Source: Croceicoccus sp. (GTDB lineage: Bacteria > Pseudomonadota > Alphaproteobacteria > Sphingomonadales > Sphingomonadaceae). Taken from it: a stretch of DNA of 64,000 bases. Location of the stretch: NCBI GenBank assembly GCA_002694745.1, contig NZMY01000013.1:62001-126000 (forward strand). The letters are read 5' to 3'. The notes under the pieces were generated by a model. It worked only from the letters and a program-made list of their open reading frames with translations, did no database searches and was not told where the DNA came from. Shown piece after piece: positions 16,234 to 24,861 of the stretch; the stretch's first letter is position 1; the number at the start of each line of letters is the position of its first letter. The position numbers were made by a program, and so were the translations under genes.

Positions 16234-17579
16234 TCGCCTGCTTCGGCCTTTTGCTCGGTCGGGTGGCCCAGCACCACGTCGTTCAGCAATTCGTGGAACC
16301 GCTGGATGCGCTTTTCCTGATAGGTCAGCAGACATCCCTGAAAGCCGCGCGAATTGAGGCCCTGCTGCTGCGTCGTGCCGATCGACAGGTCCTGATCCGC
16401 CACGAAGCCCAGCGAGACCCCGTCGCCATAGACCGAATGGCGGTGAATCGCGTCATGCTTCAGCGGCGCGGTGCCGACCGGCGTCTCGACTTCCTTCATC
16501 CCCTCGACCGGGGGATACAGGCACCAGTGCTGGAACACGCATTTGGCGGGGTCGGTCGGATGCGGCTCGGTGCGCAGGATCTGGCACTGCTCCGGGCTCA
16601 TCGTGATGGTGAGATTGGGGAACAAAGTGCAATGGAAATAATCCACCAGCTGCTGGTCGGTCATGTGGTGGTAATTGGTGTAGCCGCGCTCGGGGCCCAG
16701 TTCACGCTTCGCCTTGATCACCGCCTCGCGGATGTCGGCGGTCCGGCCGCGATATTCTTTCGGATCGATGCCCCACGCCTCGGCGGCTTCGTACAGGCCG
16801 GGGGGCACGTCGCCGCTGACGTAATCCTTGCGGCTGGTCGCCTGATGGCCGATCATCCACATTGCATTGTGGCCGCCTTCGTACATCTCGAACAGGGTGG
16901 TCGGCAGGCCGTCGTTGATGAAGGTCGCCAGCTCGGGATGGATCGTGGGCAGGTGATAGCTCTCGTTGAAATTGTCGCGGATGATCTTCCAGTTGAATTC
17001 GCAGTCCGCCGATACGTTCAGCACGCGCACCCAGTTGTCGAGCTTGTAGCCCTCCAGCCTCTCGGGGAACGGCGCAAGCCATTCCTCCAGCGGCGCGATG
17101 TCCTTGTCCATCGCCCAGAACACGAACGGGCCCCATGTCTCGCAGCGCAGTTCGGACAAATGCACCTTGCCGCAGGGGCTGCCGCCGGGGAAATCGTCCT
17201 CGTCCTGCACATGCACCAGCGTGCCGTCCGGATCGAACTGCCATCCGTGATAGCCGCAGGTGATGCGCGGGGTCGAACCCACATCGCCCAGCACCAGCCG
17301 GTTTCCGCGGTGCGGACAGGTGTTATAGAACGCGCGCACGCCGCCATCGGCCTGCTTGACCATGATGACCGACTCGCGCCCGAAATTATGGCGGATGAAA
17401 TCGCCCTCTTCCTCAAGGTCGGCGGTCACGCCGCCCAGATGCCACACGCTGGGCCAGAGGTTTTCGTATTCCGCCTCCATCCACTCGCGCGAGGTATAGC
17501 GGTCGGCGGTGATGGTATCGCCGCGAACGGGCTGGTCATATTCCGCCGAATAGCGGGCTGCGCCGGATTGTACGTTCAT
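16230..17579 (-). CDS. Rieske non-haem iron ring-hydroxylating oxygenase, alpha subunit
   Basis: A 449-aa alpha subunit with Rieske ligands Cys88-x-His90 and Cys108-x2-His111 (TCPHRG, CGYHGW) and the catalytic-iron motif NFNESYHLPTIHPE (His209, His214). It overlaps the preceding NTF2-fold gene (17576-18157) and the following one (15796-16233) by 4 bases each, so oxygenase and two small NTF2-fold proteins are made together. It resembles the oxygenase at 46869 in its N-terminal layout (RGDTITADRYTSREW versus RGDAITGDRYYSREF). Substrate unknown. Confidence 0.95.
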   Translation of the reverse strand: MNVQSGAARYSAEYDQPVRGDTITADRYTSREWMEAEYENLWPSVWHLGGVTADLEEEGDFIRHNFGRESVIMVKQADGGVRAFYNTCPHRGNRLVLGDVGSTPRITCGYHGWQFDPDGTLVHVQDEDDFPGGSPCGKVHLSELRCETWGPFVFWAMDKDIAPLEEWLAPFPERLEGYKLDNWVRVLNVSADCEFNWKIIRDNFNESYHLPTIHPELATFINDGLPTTLFEMYEGGHNAMWMIGHQATSRKDYVSGDVPPGLYEAAEAWGIDPKEYRGRTADIREAVIKAKRELGPERGYTNYHHMTDQQLVDYFHCTLFPNLTITMSPEQCQILRTEPHPTDPAKCVFQHWCLYPPVEGMKEVETPVGTAPLKHDAIHRHSVYGDGVSLGFVADQDLSIGTTQQQGLNSRGFQGCLLTYQEKRIQRFHELLNDVVLGHPTEQKAEAGE

Positions 17580-18157
17580 CTTACAGGCTCCTGTTGTTCG
17601 GTTCGCGGCTCTGCGGTTTCGGGCCAGTCGCGTGTCTGGCTGAAATCCTCGCCGCGGCGCGCTCCTCGCGGAGCGCCCGGATTATCGGTAAAGAAGGCGC
17701 GGCTGCCGGGATTGTCGCTGGCCCAGTCGGTGACCAGCCGGCGGCGCGCGATGCGCCATTCCCCGTTTTCGCGGGTGAATTCGTCGATGTAGCGTCCGGC
17801 GATGAACAGGTCGCGGACCTCGCCCTGTTCGTTCCGCACATCGTGGAACGCCCGGAAATAGCTTTCGCCGCTAGCCCGGCCAGATGCCGCATCGCCGCCG
17901 GAAAATTCGATCCGCACCTGCCCCAGCTGATGATGCGAGGCGTCCATGTCCGCCAGGAAACCCAGCGCGAAATCGGCAAACTCTAGCGGCGTGCCCGTCA
18001 TCAGCCCGCAATCGACGTAGGCGTCCGCATGGAACGCGCTCAGCAGGCTGTCGCGGTCGAGCCGGTCGACGCCGCGCATATAGCGCTGAACCGCGTCGGT
18101 GATGTCGCGCCGTGCGGCAAGATCGCGGATCTCGGCAGCCAGATCGGTCTCGCTCAT
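17576..18157 (-). CDS. NTF2-fold (SnoaL-like) protein, possible oxygenase partner
   Basis: A 193-aa protein whose start at 18157 was preferred over a longer in-frame reading because MSETDLAAEIRDLAARRDI begins the recognisable SnoaL-like domain. The pattern RYMRGVDRLDRDSLLSAFHAD, DMDASHHQLGQVRIEF and AGRYIDEFTRENGEWRIARR is typical of NTF2-family proteins of catabolic clusters. It is the first gene of the operon with the Rieske oxygenase (4-base overlap). At this length it is the best candidate in the window for a beta-like subunit, but isomerase or dehydratase roles remain equally possible. Confidence 0.8.
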   Translation of the reverse strand: MSETDLAAEIRDLAARRDITDAVQRYMRGVDRLDRDSLLSAFHADAYVDCGLMTGTPLEFADFALGFLADMDASHHQLGQVRIEFSGGDAASGRASGESYFRAFHDVRNEQGEVRDLFIAGRYIDEFTRENGEWRIARRRLVTDWASDNPGSRAFFTDNPGAPRGARRGEDFSQTRDWPETAEPRTEQQEPVR

Positions 18158-18322
18158 TGCGGCAACTCCGCCGCGCCCGCGCCGGTCCTGAAAGTGCCGC
18201 GTCTGAGACAGCCGGTTGTGGGCCTTCGCATGGTCATCCTCGCATTTCCCGGCTGCGATTCGTGCCGCAGCCGGCGTGTTTCGCAGGATTGTCGCACCCC
18301 GCGCGCCCTTCTGGCAAGAGAT

Positions 18323-18342
18323 AACCGGCAACCCTGCCTGTT
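18323..18342 (+). promoter_or_regulatory. 20-bp repeated box upstream of tetR (copy 1)
   Basis: AACCGGCAACCCTGCCTGTT begins 101 bases before the tetR start at 18424. An 18/20 identical copy begins 99 bases before the SDR start at 19240. The same orientation and spacing argue for a regulator site or common promoter element. The 266-base region around it is also the promoter region of the divergent oxygenase operon. Confidence 0.6.
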
Positions 18343-18423
18343 TTATTGACGGATCGGCTGCATCGGCTCTACTGAAGGAAAGGATAGGGTAGCCGCAGAC
18401 AGCCGAAATCTGGCGAGGACAGC

Positions 18424-19113
18424 ATGGCAACGATAAGGCCGATCACGACGCGAAGGTCGCAGGCGCTCCACCGGATCAGGCCGGGCGGCGGGCCGGACGA
18501 CCGCACCCGCTGGCAGCAGCGCAAGAGTTCGATGACGCGCGAGGCCATTCTGGAGGCCGCGGTCGATAGTCTGGTGGACACCGGCTATGCGGGGCTTTCG
18601 ACCAATGATGTCGCGCGCCGGGCGGGCGTCTCGCGCGGTGCGATGCATCACCATTTCGCTTCGCGCGCCGATCTGGTCGAGGGGTTGATCGAGCATGTGT
18701 TCTATCACCGCATGCGCCAGTTCCTCGACGATTTCCTCGCCCGGCTAAAGCAGGCCCCGACCGGAGAAGACCCCTATCGCATGGCGATGGAGCTGCACTG
18801 GCGTTCGGTGCAAAGCCGCGAATATGGCGCATTCCTGCGCCTTGCCGTCGCGGCCCGCAGCGACGAGGCGCTGGCCGCGATCTTCACCCCCGCCGCGCGC
18901 CTCTATGACGAGATCTGGCTGGGCGAGATGCACCACGCCTTCCCCCAGTGGCGCGAGGCGCCGGAGCTGATGCGGATTGCCAATGACGTGACGCAGGCGG
19001 TCCATGCCGGACTGCAGATCAACGGCGCAACCTGGGGCGACGCACGCATGGCGGCGGTGCTGGAACGCGCGGCCATTCTGGTCGAGGATCTGGCGCGCGA
19101 GGCCCGGGGCTGA
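18424..19113 (+). CDS. TetR-family transcriptional regulator
   Basis: A 229-aa regulator. The N-terminal helix-turn-helix is clear (LSTNDVARRAGVSRGAMHHHFASRADLVEG, split here as GLSTNDVARRAGV and GAMHHHFASR), preceded by a basic tail of about 35 residues. The C-terminal ligand-binding domain is unassigned. It lies between the divergent Rieske/NTF2 operon and the SDR at 19240. The repeated 20-bp box upstream of both itself and that SDR is its likely operator, implying autoregulation (inference). Confidence 0.92.
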   Translation: MATIRPITTRRSQALHRIRPGGGPDDRTRWQQRKSSMTREAILEAAVDSLVDTGYAGLSTNDVARRAGVSRGAMHHHFASRADLVEGLIEHVFYHRMRQFLDDFLARLKQAPTGEDPYRMAMELHWRSVQSREYGAFLRLAVAARSDEALAAIFTPAARLYDEIWLGEMHHAFPQWREAPELMRIANDVTQAVHAGLQINGATWGDARMAAVLERAAILVEDLAREARG

Positions 19114-19140
19114 ACGTCGTATCTGGTAAGTCGGCACGAA

Positions 19141-19168
19141 AACCGGCCACCCTGCCTCTTATTATAAG
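19141..19168 (+). promoter_or_regulatory. 20-bp repeated box upstream of SDR (copy 2) with adjoining palindrome
   Basis: AACCGGCCACCCTGCCTCTT (19141-19160) matches the tetR-upstream copy at 18 of 20 positions. It runs into an 11-base palindrome, CTTATTATAAG (19158-19168), and an AAAGGATAG that also recurs before tetR (18380-18387). TetR-type operators are usually palindromic, so this is the stronger of the two sites. Confidence 0.6.
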
Positions 19169-19239
19169 AAAGGATAGTTGCGCGCGGGTCAGCGGGGCGA
19201 GCACTCTGGGCGAGAAGAAACACATCGTGGGAGAGAACC

Positions 19240-19929
19240 ATGGCCAATGTCTATATCACCGGTGCCGGGCGAGGCATCGGCCTTTCACTGGCGCAAAAGC
19301 ACGCCGAGGCAGGCGACCGCGTCTTCGCGCTGGTGCGCGATCCCGCGAAATCGGATGAACTTTCGCAGCTTGCGAACGGATCGGGCGGCAAAGTGACCAT
19401 CCACAAGATGGACGCAGGCGATCTGGCGTCTATCCCCGATGCGGCAGCGGCCACCGGCAACGACAGCGTCGACGTGCTCTACAACGTCGCAGGCAATACC
19501 GGCCCGATGAACAACGAGCTTGAGACAGAGATCGACTGGGACGGCTGGGGCAGCGCCTTCGACGTGATGGTCAAGGGCCCGCTCGCCGTGCTCAAGGCAT
19601 TCCTGCCGCGCATGCACGAGGGCAGCAAGGTGGTGAACTTCTCAAGCCAGCTGGCTGCCAGCACCTGGCCGATGGGCGGCTACTACGCCTATGGCGCCGC
19701 CAAGGCCGCGCTTAACCGGCTGATGCGTTCGGTGGCCATCGACCTGAAGGACAAGGGCATCATCGTCGTCACCCTGCATCCCGGCTGGGTGCAGACCGAC
19801 ATGGGCGGCCCCGATGCCGAGATCACCCCAGAGGAAAGCGCCAGCGGCATTCACGCGCTGACGCAGAAGCTGACGATCGGCGACAGCGGCGACTTCTTCA
19901 AGTGGAACGGCGAACACCATCCCTGGTGA
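19240..19929 (+). CDS. SDR-family oxidoreductase
   Basis: A 229-aa short SDR: TGAGRGIG at the N-terminus, then VLYNVAGNTGPM in place of the usual NNAG, and catalytic Tyr151-x3-Lys155 (YGAAK). The Arg after strand 2 (LVRDPAKS) suggests NADP. The short length and C-terminal HPGWVQTDMGG recall the CsgA/sniffer-like SDR subgroup. A GGGAGAGAACC ribosome site precedes it. Followed after 37 bases by an NTF2-fold gene on the same strand; probably under the TetR regulator just upstream. Confidence 0.92.
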   Translation: MANVYITGAGRGIGLSLAQKHAEAGDRVFALVRDPAKSDELSQLANGSGGKVTIHKMDAGDLASIPDAAAATGNDSVDVLYNVAGNTGPMNNELETEIDWDGWGSAFDVMVKGPLAVLKAFLPRMHEGSKVVNFSSQLAASTWPMGGYYAYGAAKAALNRLMRSVAIDLKDKGIIVVTLHPGWVQTDMGGPDAEITPEESASGIHALTQKLTIGDSGDFFKWNGEHHPW

Positions 19930-19966
19930 TCCGCCCCCCGGGAACATCCACGTAGAGGAGAGAGGC

Positions 19967-20416
19967 ATGCCATTCACCGGCCCGCTAGAAGACCGCATCG
20001 CCATCCGCGAAGTGATGGAAACCTATGCCTATGCCGTCATGACCATCGACGCCGAACTATGGGCATCGACATGGGCGGAGGATGCCTATTGGGCGCTACC
20101 CGAATATCCGGATCTGGGAGGGTTCGAGGGCAAGAAGGCCATCGTCGATGCCTGGGTGGGATCGATGAAGGTCTATGGCCTCGACGACATGAAGCGGCCG
20201 ATGGTCTATCTCGCCCATCCCGGCCGGATCGAGGTGGACGGCGACGCCGCCCGCGCCACCACCATGACGATCGAGATCTATCAGCACCCCGAAACCGGCG
20301 AAACCGTGCACGGCAATGGCCATTACGAGGACGAACTGGCGCGGATCGACGGCAAATGGGTGTTCACCCGCCGCGAATATCGCATCTTCCACGAACGCCG
20401 GGCCGGTGGTGAATAG
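19967..20416 (+). CDS. NTF2-fold (SnoaL-like) small protein
   Basis: A 149-aa protein with the SnoaL-like opening GPLEDRIAIREVMETYAYAV, WASTWAEDAYWALPEYPD and ELARIDGKWVFTRREYRIFH at the end. It is close in pattern to the protein at 3121-3549, which also has the WAEDA and PDYPEFP/PEYPDL signature. It follows the SDR at 19240 in one operon behind GAGGAGAGAGG. Convergent with the EthD-like gene 19 bases downstream. Function not resolved beyond the fold. Confidence 0.8.
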   Translation: MPFTGPLEDRIAIREVMETYAYAVMTIDAELWASTWAEDAYWALPEYPDLGGFEGKKAIVDAWVGSMKVYGLDDMKRPMVYLAHPGRIEVDGDAARATTMTIEIYQHPETGETVHGNGHYEDELARIDGKWVFTRREYRIFHERRAGGE

Positions 20417-20435
20417 GCGCAGCTAATAAGCCTGC

Positions 20436-20813
20436 CTAAGACGGATGCGCGGGCGGGAGGACGGGCGGCAGCTCGCTCTCCCGCTCGTCGATCCGGTAGG
20501 TGCGCATGCTGGCGCTGTCGAACAGGCGAGGCTCGTCCTCGGCGATCATGGCGGCGATTTCGGGATCCTGCACCGATGCGAAGAACGCCTCCATCGTGCC
20601 CTCGTCGGGGAAGTCCATCTCCATCACCACGTCGGCCTCTGCGCCGTCGTCGTCGCGTCCGAAGGGCGTCAGGAAACGCCGGACATAGCGCGTGGCATAG
20701 CCCGACATGACCTTTTCCCCGATGCGGGCATGAACAGTCTCGTAATGCTGGACGAATTCCTCGTGGCTCATCCCCTCGCGGCGGCGAAAGATCGACAGCA
20801 GGGTGATGGTCAC
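20436..20813 (-). CDS. EthD-domain / Dabb-like small protein
   Basis: A 125-aa protein with the EthD-type ferredoxin-like fold pattern: ITLLSIFRRREGMSHEEFVQ, HYETVHARIG, then ADVVMEMDFPDEGTMEAFFA and FDSASMRTYRID. Family members accompany oxygenases, isomerases and P450 systems in catabolic operons, generally with unknown function. The start codon is GTG. It lies 13 bases downstream of a Rieske oxygenase gene on the same strand, so it is an operon partner. Confidence 0.8.
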   Translation of the reverse strand: MTITLLSIFRRREGMSHEEFVQHYETVHARIGEKVMSGYATRYVRRFLTPFGRDDDGAEADVVMEMDFPDEGTMEAFFASVQDPEIAAMIAEDEPRLFDSASMRTYRIDERESELPPVLPPAHPS

Positions 20814-20826
20814 TGGCCCCGCCCCG

Positions 20827-22014
20827 TCACATCACCGGTTCGGGCGCGGAGGGATCCTCGGCCATGTACCAGTTCAGCCATTCGTGGAAATACTGGTTCC
20901 CGCGCTCGTTCTTGCCGAAGATCAGCTCTTCATGCGCGCCCGATTCCAGGCCCTTCTGGATCTCCATGCCGATGACGTAATCTTCCTCATACGTGACGTC
21001 GCGGAAGAAATTGACCATCTGCTCCAGCTTTTCCGCCTCTTCATCGTCCTTGGGCGCTTCGCGGCACAGATAGTTCAGAACGGTGCGGTTCTTGTCGGGC
21101 GTCGGCCCGGGGAACAGCTGCGCGACCTGCGTGATCTCGGGCGCGACGAAGATCGAGACATTGGGGAACAGGATCCGCACGAAGTCATATCCGTAATTCT
21201 CGCGCGTGCCCCATTTTTCGCGCGGCACGTCCTTCAGCAGGTTGCTGATTTCATGCTGCGGAAAGCTGATCCGCATCGACGGGCCATAGCCCTCGTAATG
21301 CATCGTGTTCGACGGCGTGCGCGGAAAGATCGTCTCGGGATGCAGCGACTGGAAGTGATAGCCTTCGAGATAGCCGTCGAACGCGATCTTCCAGTTCGCG
21401 CCATGGATTTCGCGGCTGCCGATGAAGTGCCAGTCGGCAAAGCCCAGATCCGCAAAATCATTGAGATAGCCGCGGAAATAGCCATCGAGATCGATCGATC
21501 CGTTCTGGTCGAGCGACACGAAGATCAGCCCATGCCGCTCTTCGCACGGCAGTTCCTTCAGCCCGCGTGCGGACTTGTCGACATCGCCAAAGCTCTTCTG
21601 GTCGTTGATGCCGATCAGCCGGCCGTCGCGGCCATAGGTCCAGGCGTGATACTTGCAGATGAAGCGCGAGCAATTGCCGTGCCCTTCCTCCGCCACCGGC
21701 GCGCCGCGATGCGAGCATACGTTCAGGAACGCCCGCACCGTACCGTCCTTGTCGCGGGTAATCAGGACCGGCATGCCGACCGCGTCCATCGCCTTGTAAT
21801 CGCCGGGGTTGGGCATTTCGGCGGTGAAGGCCAGCATCAAGGGCAGCTTCTTGAAGATCCGGTCGATCTCCTGCCGGTACACCTTTTCGTCGCAATAGGA
21901 TGCGGCGGGCACGGTCATGGTGTCCTTGCCCTGGAATGTGGTCTTGTTCTCGACATAGCCGATCATGGTTTCGGCCAGTTCGCCCAGATGTCCGATGCGT
22001 GCTGCGCGGTCCAT
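20827..22014 (-). CDS. Rieske non-haem iron oxygenase, alpha subunit
   Basis: A 395-aa protein, shorter than the other three oxygenases of the window. Rieske ligands are Cys100-x-His102 and Cys120-x2-His123 (CSHRG, CKYHAW); the catalytic-iron motif is FDGYLEGYHFQSLHPE. The start at 22014 was chosen over a TTG/ATG further out because GGGAGAG directly precedes it. Followed by the EthD-like gene. Divergent from the acyl-CoA ligase at 22253. Expected to hydroxylate or O-demethylate an unknown ring substrate. Confidence 0.94.
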   Translation of the reverse strand: MDRAARIGHLGELAETMIGYVENKTTFQGKDTMTVPAASYCDEKVYRQEIDRIFKKLPLMLAFTAEMPNPGDYKAMDAVGMPVLITRDKDGTVRAFLNVCSHRGAPVAEEGHGNCSRFICKYHAWTYGRDGRLIGINDQKSFGDVDKSARGLKELPCEERHGLIFVSLDQNGSIDLDGYFRGYLNDFADLGFADWHFIGSREIHGANWKIAFDGYLEGYHFQSLHPETIFPRTPSNTMHYEGYGPSMRISFPQHEISNLLKDVPREKWGTRENYGYDFVRILFPNVSIFVAPEITQVAQLFPGPTPDKNRTVLNYLCREAPKDDEEAEKLEQMVNFFRDVTYEEDYVIGMEIQKGLESGAHEELIFGKNERGNQYFHEWLNWYMAEDPSAPEPVM

Positions 22015-22181
22015 CGCTCTCTCCCGATGTGTTCTGCATGGAATCCGCACCTTGGGGATTCCCGGTTGGGACGAAAACTGCCCCTTATCGACGGCAGAAA
22101 CAACCTGACGGGAATGAGAGGTTGTGCCTCAGGTAAAAGCGCACGCTGGCGCCTTGCGGCCGAGATCCTGTTATTGCCGGG

Positions 22182-22193
22182 ACCCTATTATTT
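22182..22193 (+). promoter_or_regulatory. Shared box ACCCTATTATTT (copy 1)
   Basis: This 12-mer begins 71 bases before the acyl-CoA ligase start. The identical 12-mer begins 70 bases before the acyl-CoA dehydrogenase start at 45677. TATTAT within it could be a -10 element. A GGGA precedes it in both places. Confidence 0.5.
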
Positions 22194-22252
22194 CCGCCAA
22201 TGGCCGCCGCCGCCCATCCGCGCGAGAACGAGGCAGGGAAAGGAGCAAATTC

Positions 22253-23884
22253 ATGGACCGAGTGGAAGCGCCGTGGCGCTGGCTGGAGCGATTGCCGCGC
22301 CATCTTGCGGATTTCGCAGACCAGTGGCGGGGGAAGACCATCGCCGATCTCGCTCGGGAACGGGTGGACGAAGATCCCGGTTTCGTCGCACTGGTCGACG
22401 ACCGCCGCGACCTGACGCGCCGCGAATGGCTGGAGGAGGCGCAGGCACTGGCCAATGCATTGCACGCGCGCGGCTTTGCGGCGGGCGACGTGATCGCATT
22501 CCAGACACCCAATTGGCACGAGGCGGCGATCATCGACCTTGCCTGCGCCATCGCCGGACTGGTGCTCTCCCCCATCGTGCCGATCTACCGCGATGCCGAG
22601 GTGACGATGATGCTGGGCGACTGCCGTGCGCGCGGCCTGTTCACCTGCACGCAGTTCCGCCGCTATGACTTTGCCGAAATGGCGGACAGGATCCGCGGCG
22701 ACCTGCCCGACCTGACCCATGTCTTCACCGTGCGCGGCGACGGGCCGGACGATTTTGCCGCGCTGGTTCAGGAAGGCCGCACCCTTCCCGCATACCGGCC
22801 CGAAGTCGATGCGACCGAAGTCAAGCTGGTGCTCTATACCTCTGGCACCACCGGGCGGCCCAAGGGCGTTCTGCACAGCCACAACACGCTCGAGAATATC
22901 GTGCGCAAAAGCTATGAACACTGGCGGATCGGCGAGGGCGACACGCTGATCATGCCCTCGCCCGTCACCCATGTGTCGGGCTATGCCAACGGGCTGGAAT
23001 CGCCGCTGATCATGGGCACGCGCGTCGTGCTGATGGAAAGCTGGAACGCCGAAGAGGCCGTCCGCCTGATCGAGAAATACGAGGTGGCGGGCACCGTCGC
23101 GGCGACCCCGTTCCTTGTCGAGCTGGCCAATGCCGCGCGGCAGGCGGGCACGCGGCTGCCGTCGATGCGCATGTTCGCCTGCGGGGGCGCGGCGGTGCCG
23201 CCCGACCTCATCCCCTCGGCCAATTCGGCGTTCGACAATCTGCAGGCGTTCCGCGTCTTTGGCGCGAGCGAGGTTCCGTTGGTCAGTTTCGGCTGGCCCG
23301 ACGATCCGGAACTGGCAGCGCGCACCGACGGCGAGGTGGTCGATTACGAAGTGAAGTTGATCGACGACGCCGGCGAGCCGGTCGCGCCTGGCACGGAGGG
23401 AGAGATCCTCTCACGCGGGCCGTCGATGATGCTGGGCTATGCGGACAAGGCGCAAAGCAGCGCCGCCTTCGATGCAGAGGGCTATTTCAGGACCGGCGAC
23501 CTGGGCGTGCTGTCGCCCGAGGGCGCGATTACCATCACCGGCCGCAAGAAGGACCTGATCATCCGCGGCGGCGAGAACATCAGCGCGGTCGAGATCGAGG
23601 ACGTGCTGCGCACCCATCCGCAAGTCCGCGACGCCAGCGTGGTCGCCATGCCGCACGAACGGCTGGGTGAAGGCGTGTGCGCCTATGTCATCAGCGAGGA
23701 GGACGCGCCCGACACCGCCGCGCTGTGCCGGCATGTGCAGGAAAGCGGGCTGGCAAAGCAGAAAACGCCCGAACGCTTCGTCTTCGTTCAGGATTTCCCC
23801 CGCACCGCATCGGGCAAGATCCGCAAGGACCGCCTCCGCGCCGAAGTCGCCGCCATGATCGAGCAGGAGAAAGCGAGCGCCTGA
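22253..23884 (+). CDS. AMP-dependent acyl-CoA synthetase/ligase
   Basis: A 543-aa adenylate-forming enzyme. The P-loop-like motif LYTSGTTGRPKG spans residues 194-205; the hinge region is GRKKDLIIRGGENISAVEIE, and catalytic Lys522 is in TASGKIRKDRL. It activates a carboxylic acid to its CoA thioester through an acyl-AMP. The start at 22253 follows AGGAGC; an upstream extension lacks support. In this island it would feed the acyl-CoA dehydrogenases and thiolase-like protein. Divergent from a Rieske oxygenase gene. The acyl group is unknown (long-chain, cyclic or side-chain acid). Confidence 0.93.
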   Translation: MDRVEAPWRWLERLPRHLADFADQWRGKTIADLARERVDEDPGFVALVDDRRDLTRREWLEEAQALANALHARGFAAGDVIAFQTPNWHEAAIIDLACAIAGLVLSPIVPIYRDAEVTMMLGDCRARGLFTCTQFRRYDFAEMADRIRGDLPDLTHVFTVRGDGPDDFAALVQEGRTLPAYRPEVDATEVKLVLYTSGTTGRPKGVLHSHNTLENIVRKSYEHWRIGEGDTLIMPSPVTHVSGYANGLESPLIMGTRVVLMESWNAEEAVRLIEKYEVAGTVAATPFLVELANAARQAGTRLPSMRMFACGGAAVPPDLIPSANSAFDNLQAFRVFGASEVPLVSFGWPDDPELAARTDGEVVDYEVKLIDDAGEPVAPGTEGEILSRGPSMMLGYADKAQSSAAFDAEGYFRTGDLGVLSPEGAITITGRKKDLIIRGGENISAVEIEDVLRTHPQVRDASVVAMPHERLGEGVCAYVISEEDAPDTAALCRHVQESGLAKQKTPERFVFVQDFPRTASGKIRKDRLRAEVAAMIEQEKASA

Positions 23885-23890
23885 GCGCCC

Positions 23891-24694
23891 TTACCCCTTG
23901 GCGGCGGCGGCGATCGAGGCCTCCATCTGCTCGGGCGTGGGATTGCCGCGCAGGCACAGCCCGCCGTTCACCTGCAGGTTCTCGCCCGTCATGAAACATT
24001 CGTCGCTGGCCAGGAACACGGCGGCGGCGGCGATATCCTCGCTGGTGCCGTATCGGCCCAGCGGATAGCCGGGTAGGAAGCTTTCCAGCAGGCCGGGCAC
24101 TTCTCCCGCCTCCGCGGTCATCGGCGTTTCGGTCAGGCCGGGCGAAATCGAATTGGCGCGAATGCCGTCGTGCCCGAACTCGTTCGCAACGCAGCGGATG
24201 ATGTGATCGGTCGCCGCCTTGGTGCCCATATAGGCGGCGTGGTTCCACAGCATGATCTTTGCCGTCGCGCTGGAAATCTGGATGATCGATCCCCCCTGGC
24301 CCCCATGCGAACGCGCCATCTTGCGCAGCAGTGCCTGATAGAGCTGAAACGGTCCGACCAGCTGCAGAGCCGTCATCTGCTCCAGCTGCTCACGCGTGTT
24401 GTCGAGGAACGGGGTCAACAGGCCCCAACCGGTGGCGTTGACCGCGATGTCGATGCCGCCCATCGCCGCATGCGCATCCTCCACCAAGGCGTTCACGCTG
24501 TCTTCCTGCGTCAGATCGCAGGCGATCGCCGTCGCGCCGTTTTCCTTGGCGAAATCGTCCAGCACCGCCTGCTTGCGCCCCGCGACCGTGACCGCCGCGC
24601 CTTCGGATAGGAAGCGCCGCGCCATCATCTGCCCCATATTGCCCTCGCTGCTGGCGCCCACGATCAGGGCGCGCTTGCCTTTGAGTCTTGTCAT
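23891..24694 (-). CDS. SDR-family oxidoreductase
   Basis: A 267-aa SDR with a variant nucleotide loop GASSEGNMGQMMA resembling enoyl-reductase-like/atypical SDRs, VNATGWGLL in place of NNAG, and catalytic Tyr155-x3-Lys159 (YMGTK). The C-terminus has the classical FMTGENLQVNGG. The start at 24694 was chosen because GGGAGAC precedes it; a GTG/ATG 15 bases further out is possible. Convergent with the ligase gene (6-base gap) and divergent from the SDR at 24862. Confidence 0.9.
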   Translation of the reverse strand: MTRLKGKRALIVGASSEGNMGQMMARRFLSEGAAVTVAGRKQAVLDDFAKENGATAIACDLTQEDSVNALVEDAHAAMGGIDIAVNATGWGLLTPFLDNTREQLEQMTALQLVGPFQLYQALLRKMARSHGGQGGSIIQISSATAKIMLWNHAAYMGTKAATDHIIRCVANEFGHDGIRANSISPGLTETPMTAEAGEVPGLLESFLPGYPLGRYGTSEDIAAAAVFLASDECFMTGENLQVNGGLCLRGNPTPEQMEASIAAAAKG

Positions 24695-24749
24695 CCGTGC
24701 GTCTCCCATGTGTTTGCGTCATGAGTATCACCGGGGGGCGACGCGCAGC

Positions 24750-24768
24750 ACTGCGCAAAAGTGCAGTC
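24750..24768 (+). promoter_or_regulatory. Recurrent GTGCAGT operator candidate with dyad symmetry (site 2)
   Basis: ACTGCGC-AAAA-GTGCAGT (24750-24767) is an inverted repeat with one mismatch per arm, in the divergent region between two SDR genes. Its right half, AAAGTGCAGTC (24758-24768), is shared with sites at 12797 and 26743. This is the most symmetrical of the four copies. Confidence 0.55.
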
Positions 24769-24861
24769 GATACGTCGCCGCAGCGCCTCTAGTGTAAGAC
24801 TGCATCGAAATCCGCGCGCAGCATGCGCGGAACGGATCACACCACGGGAAAGGATTGTCAC

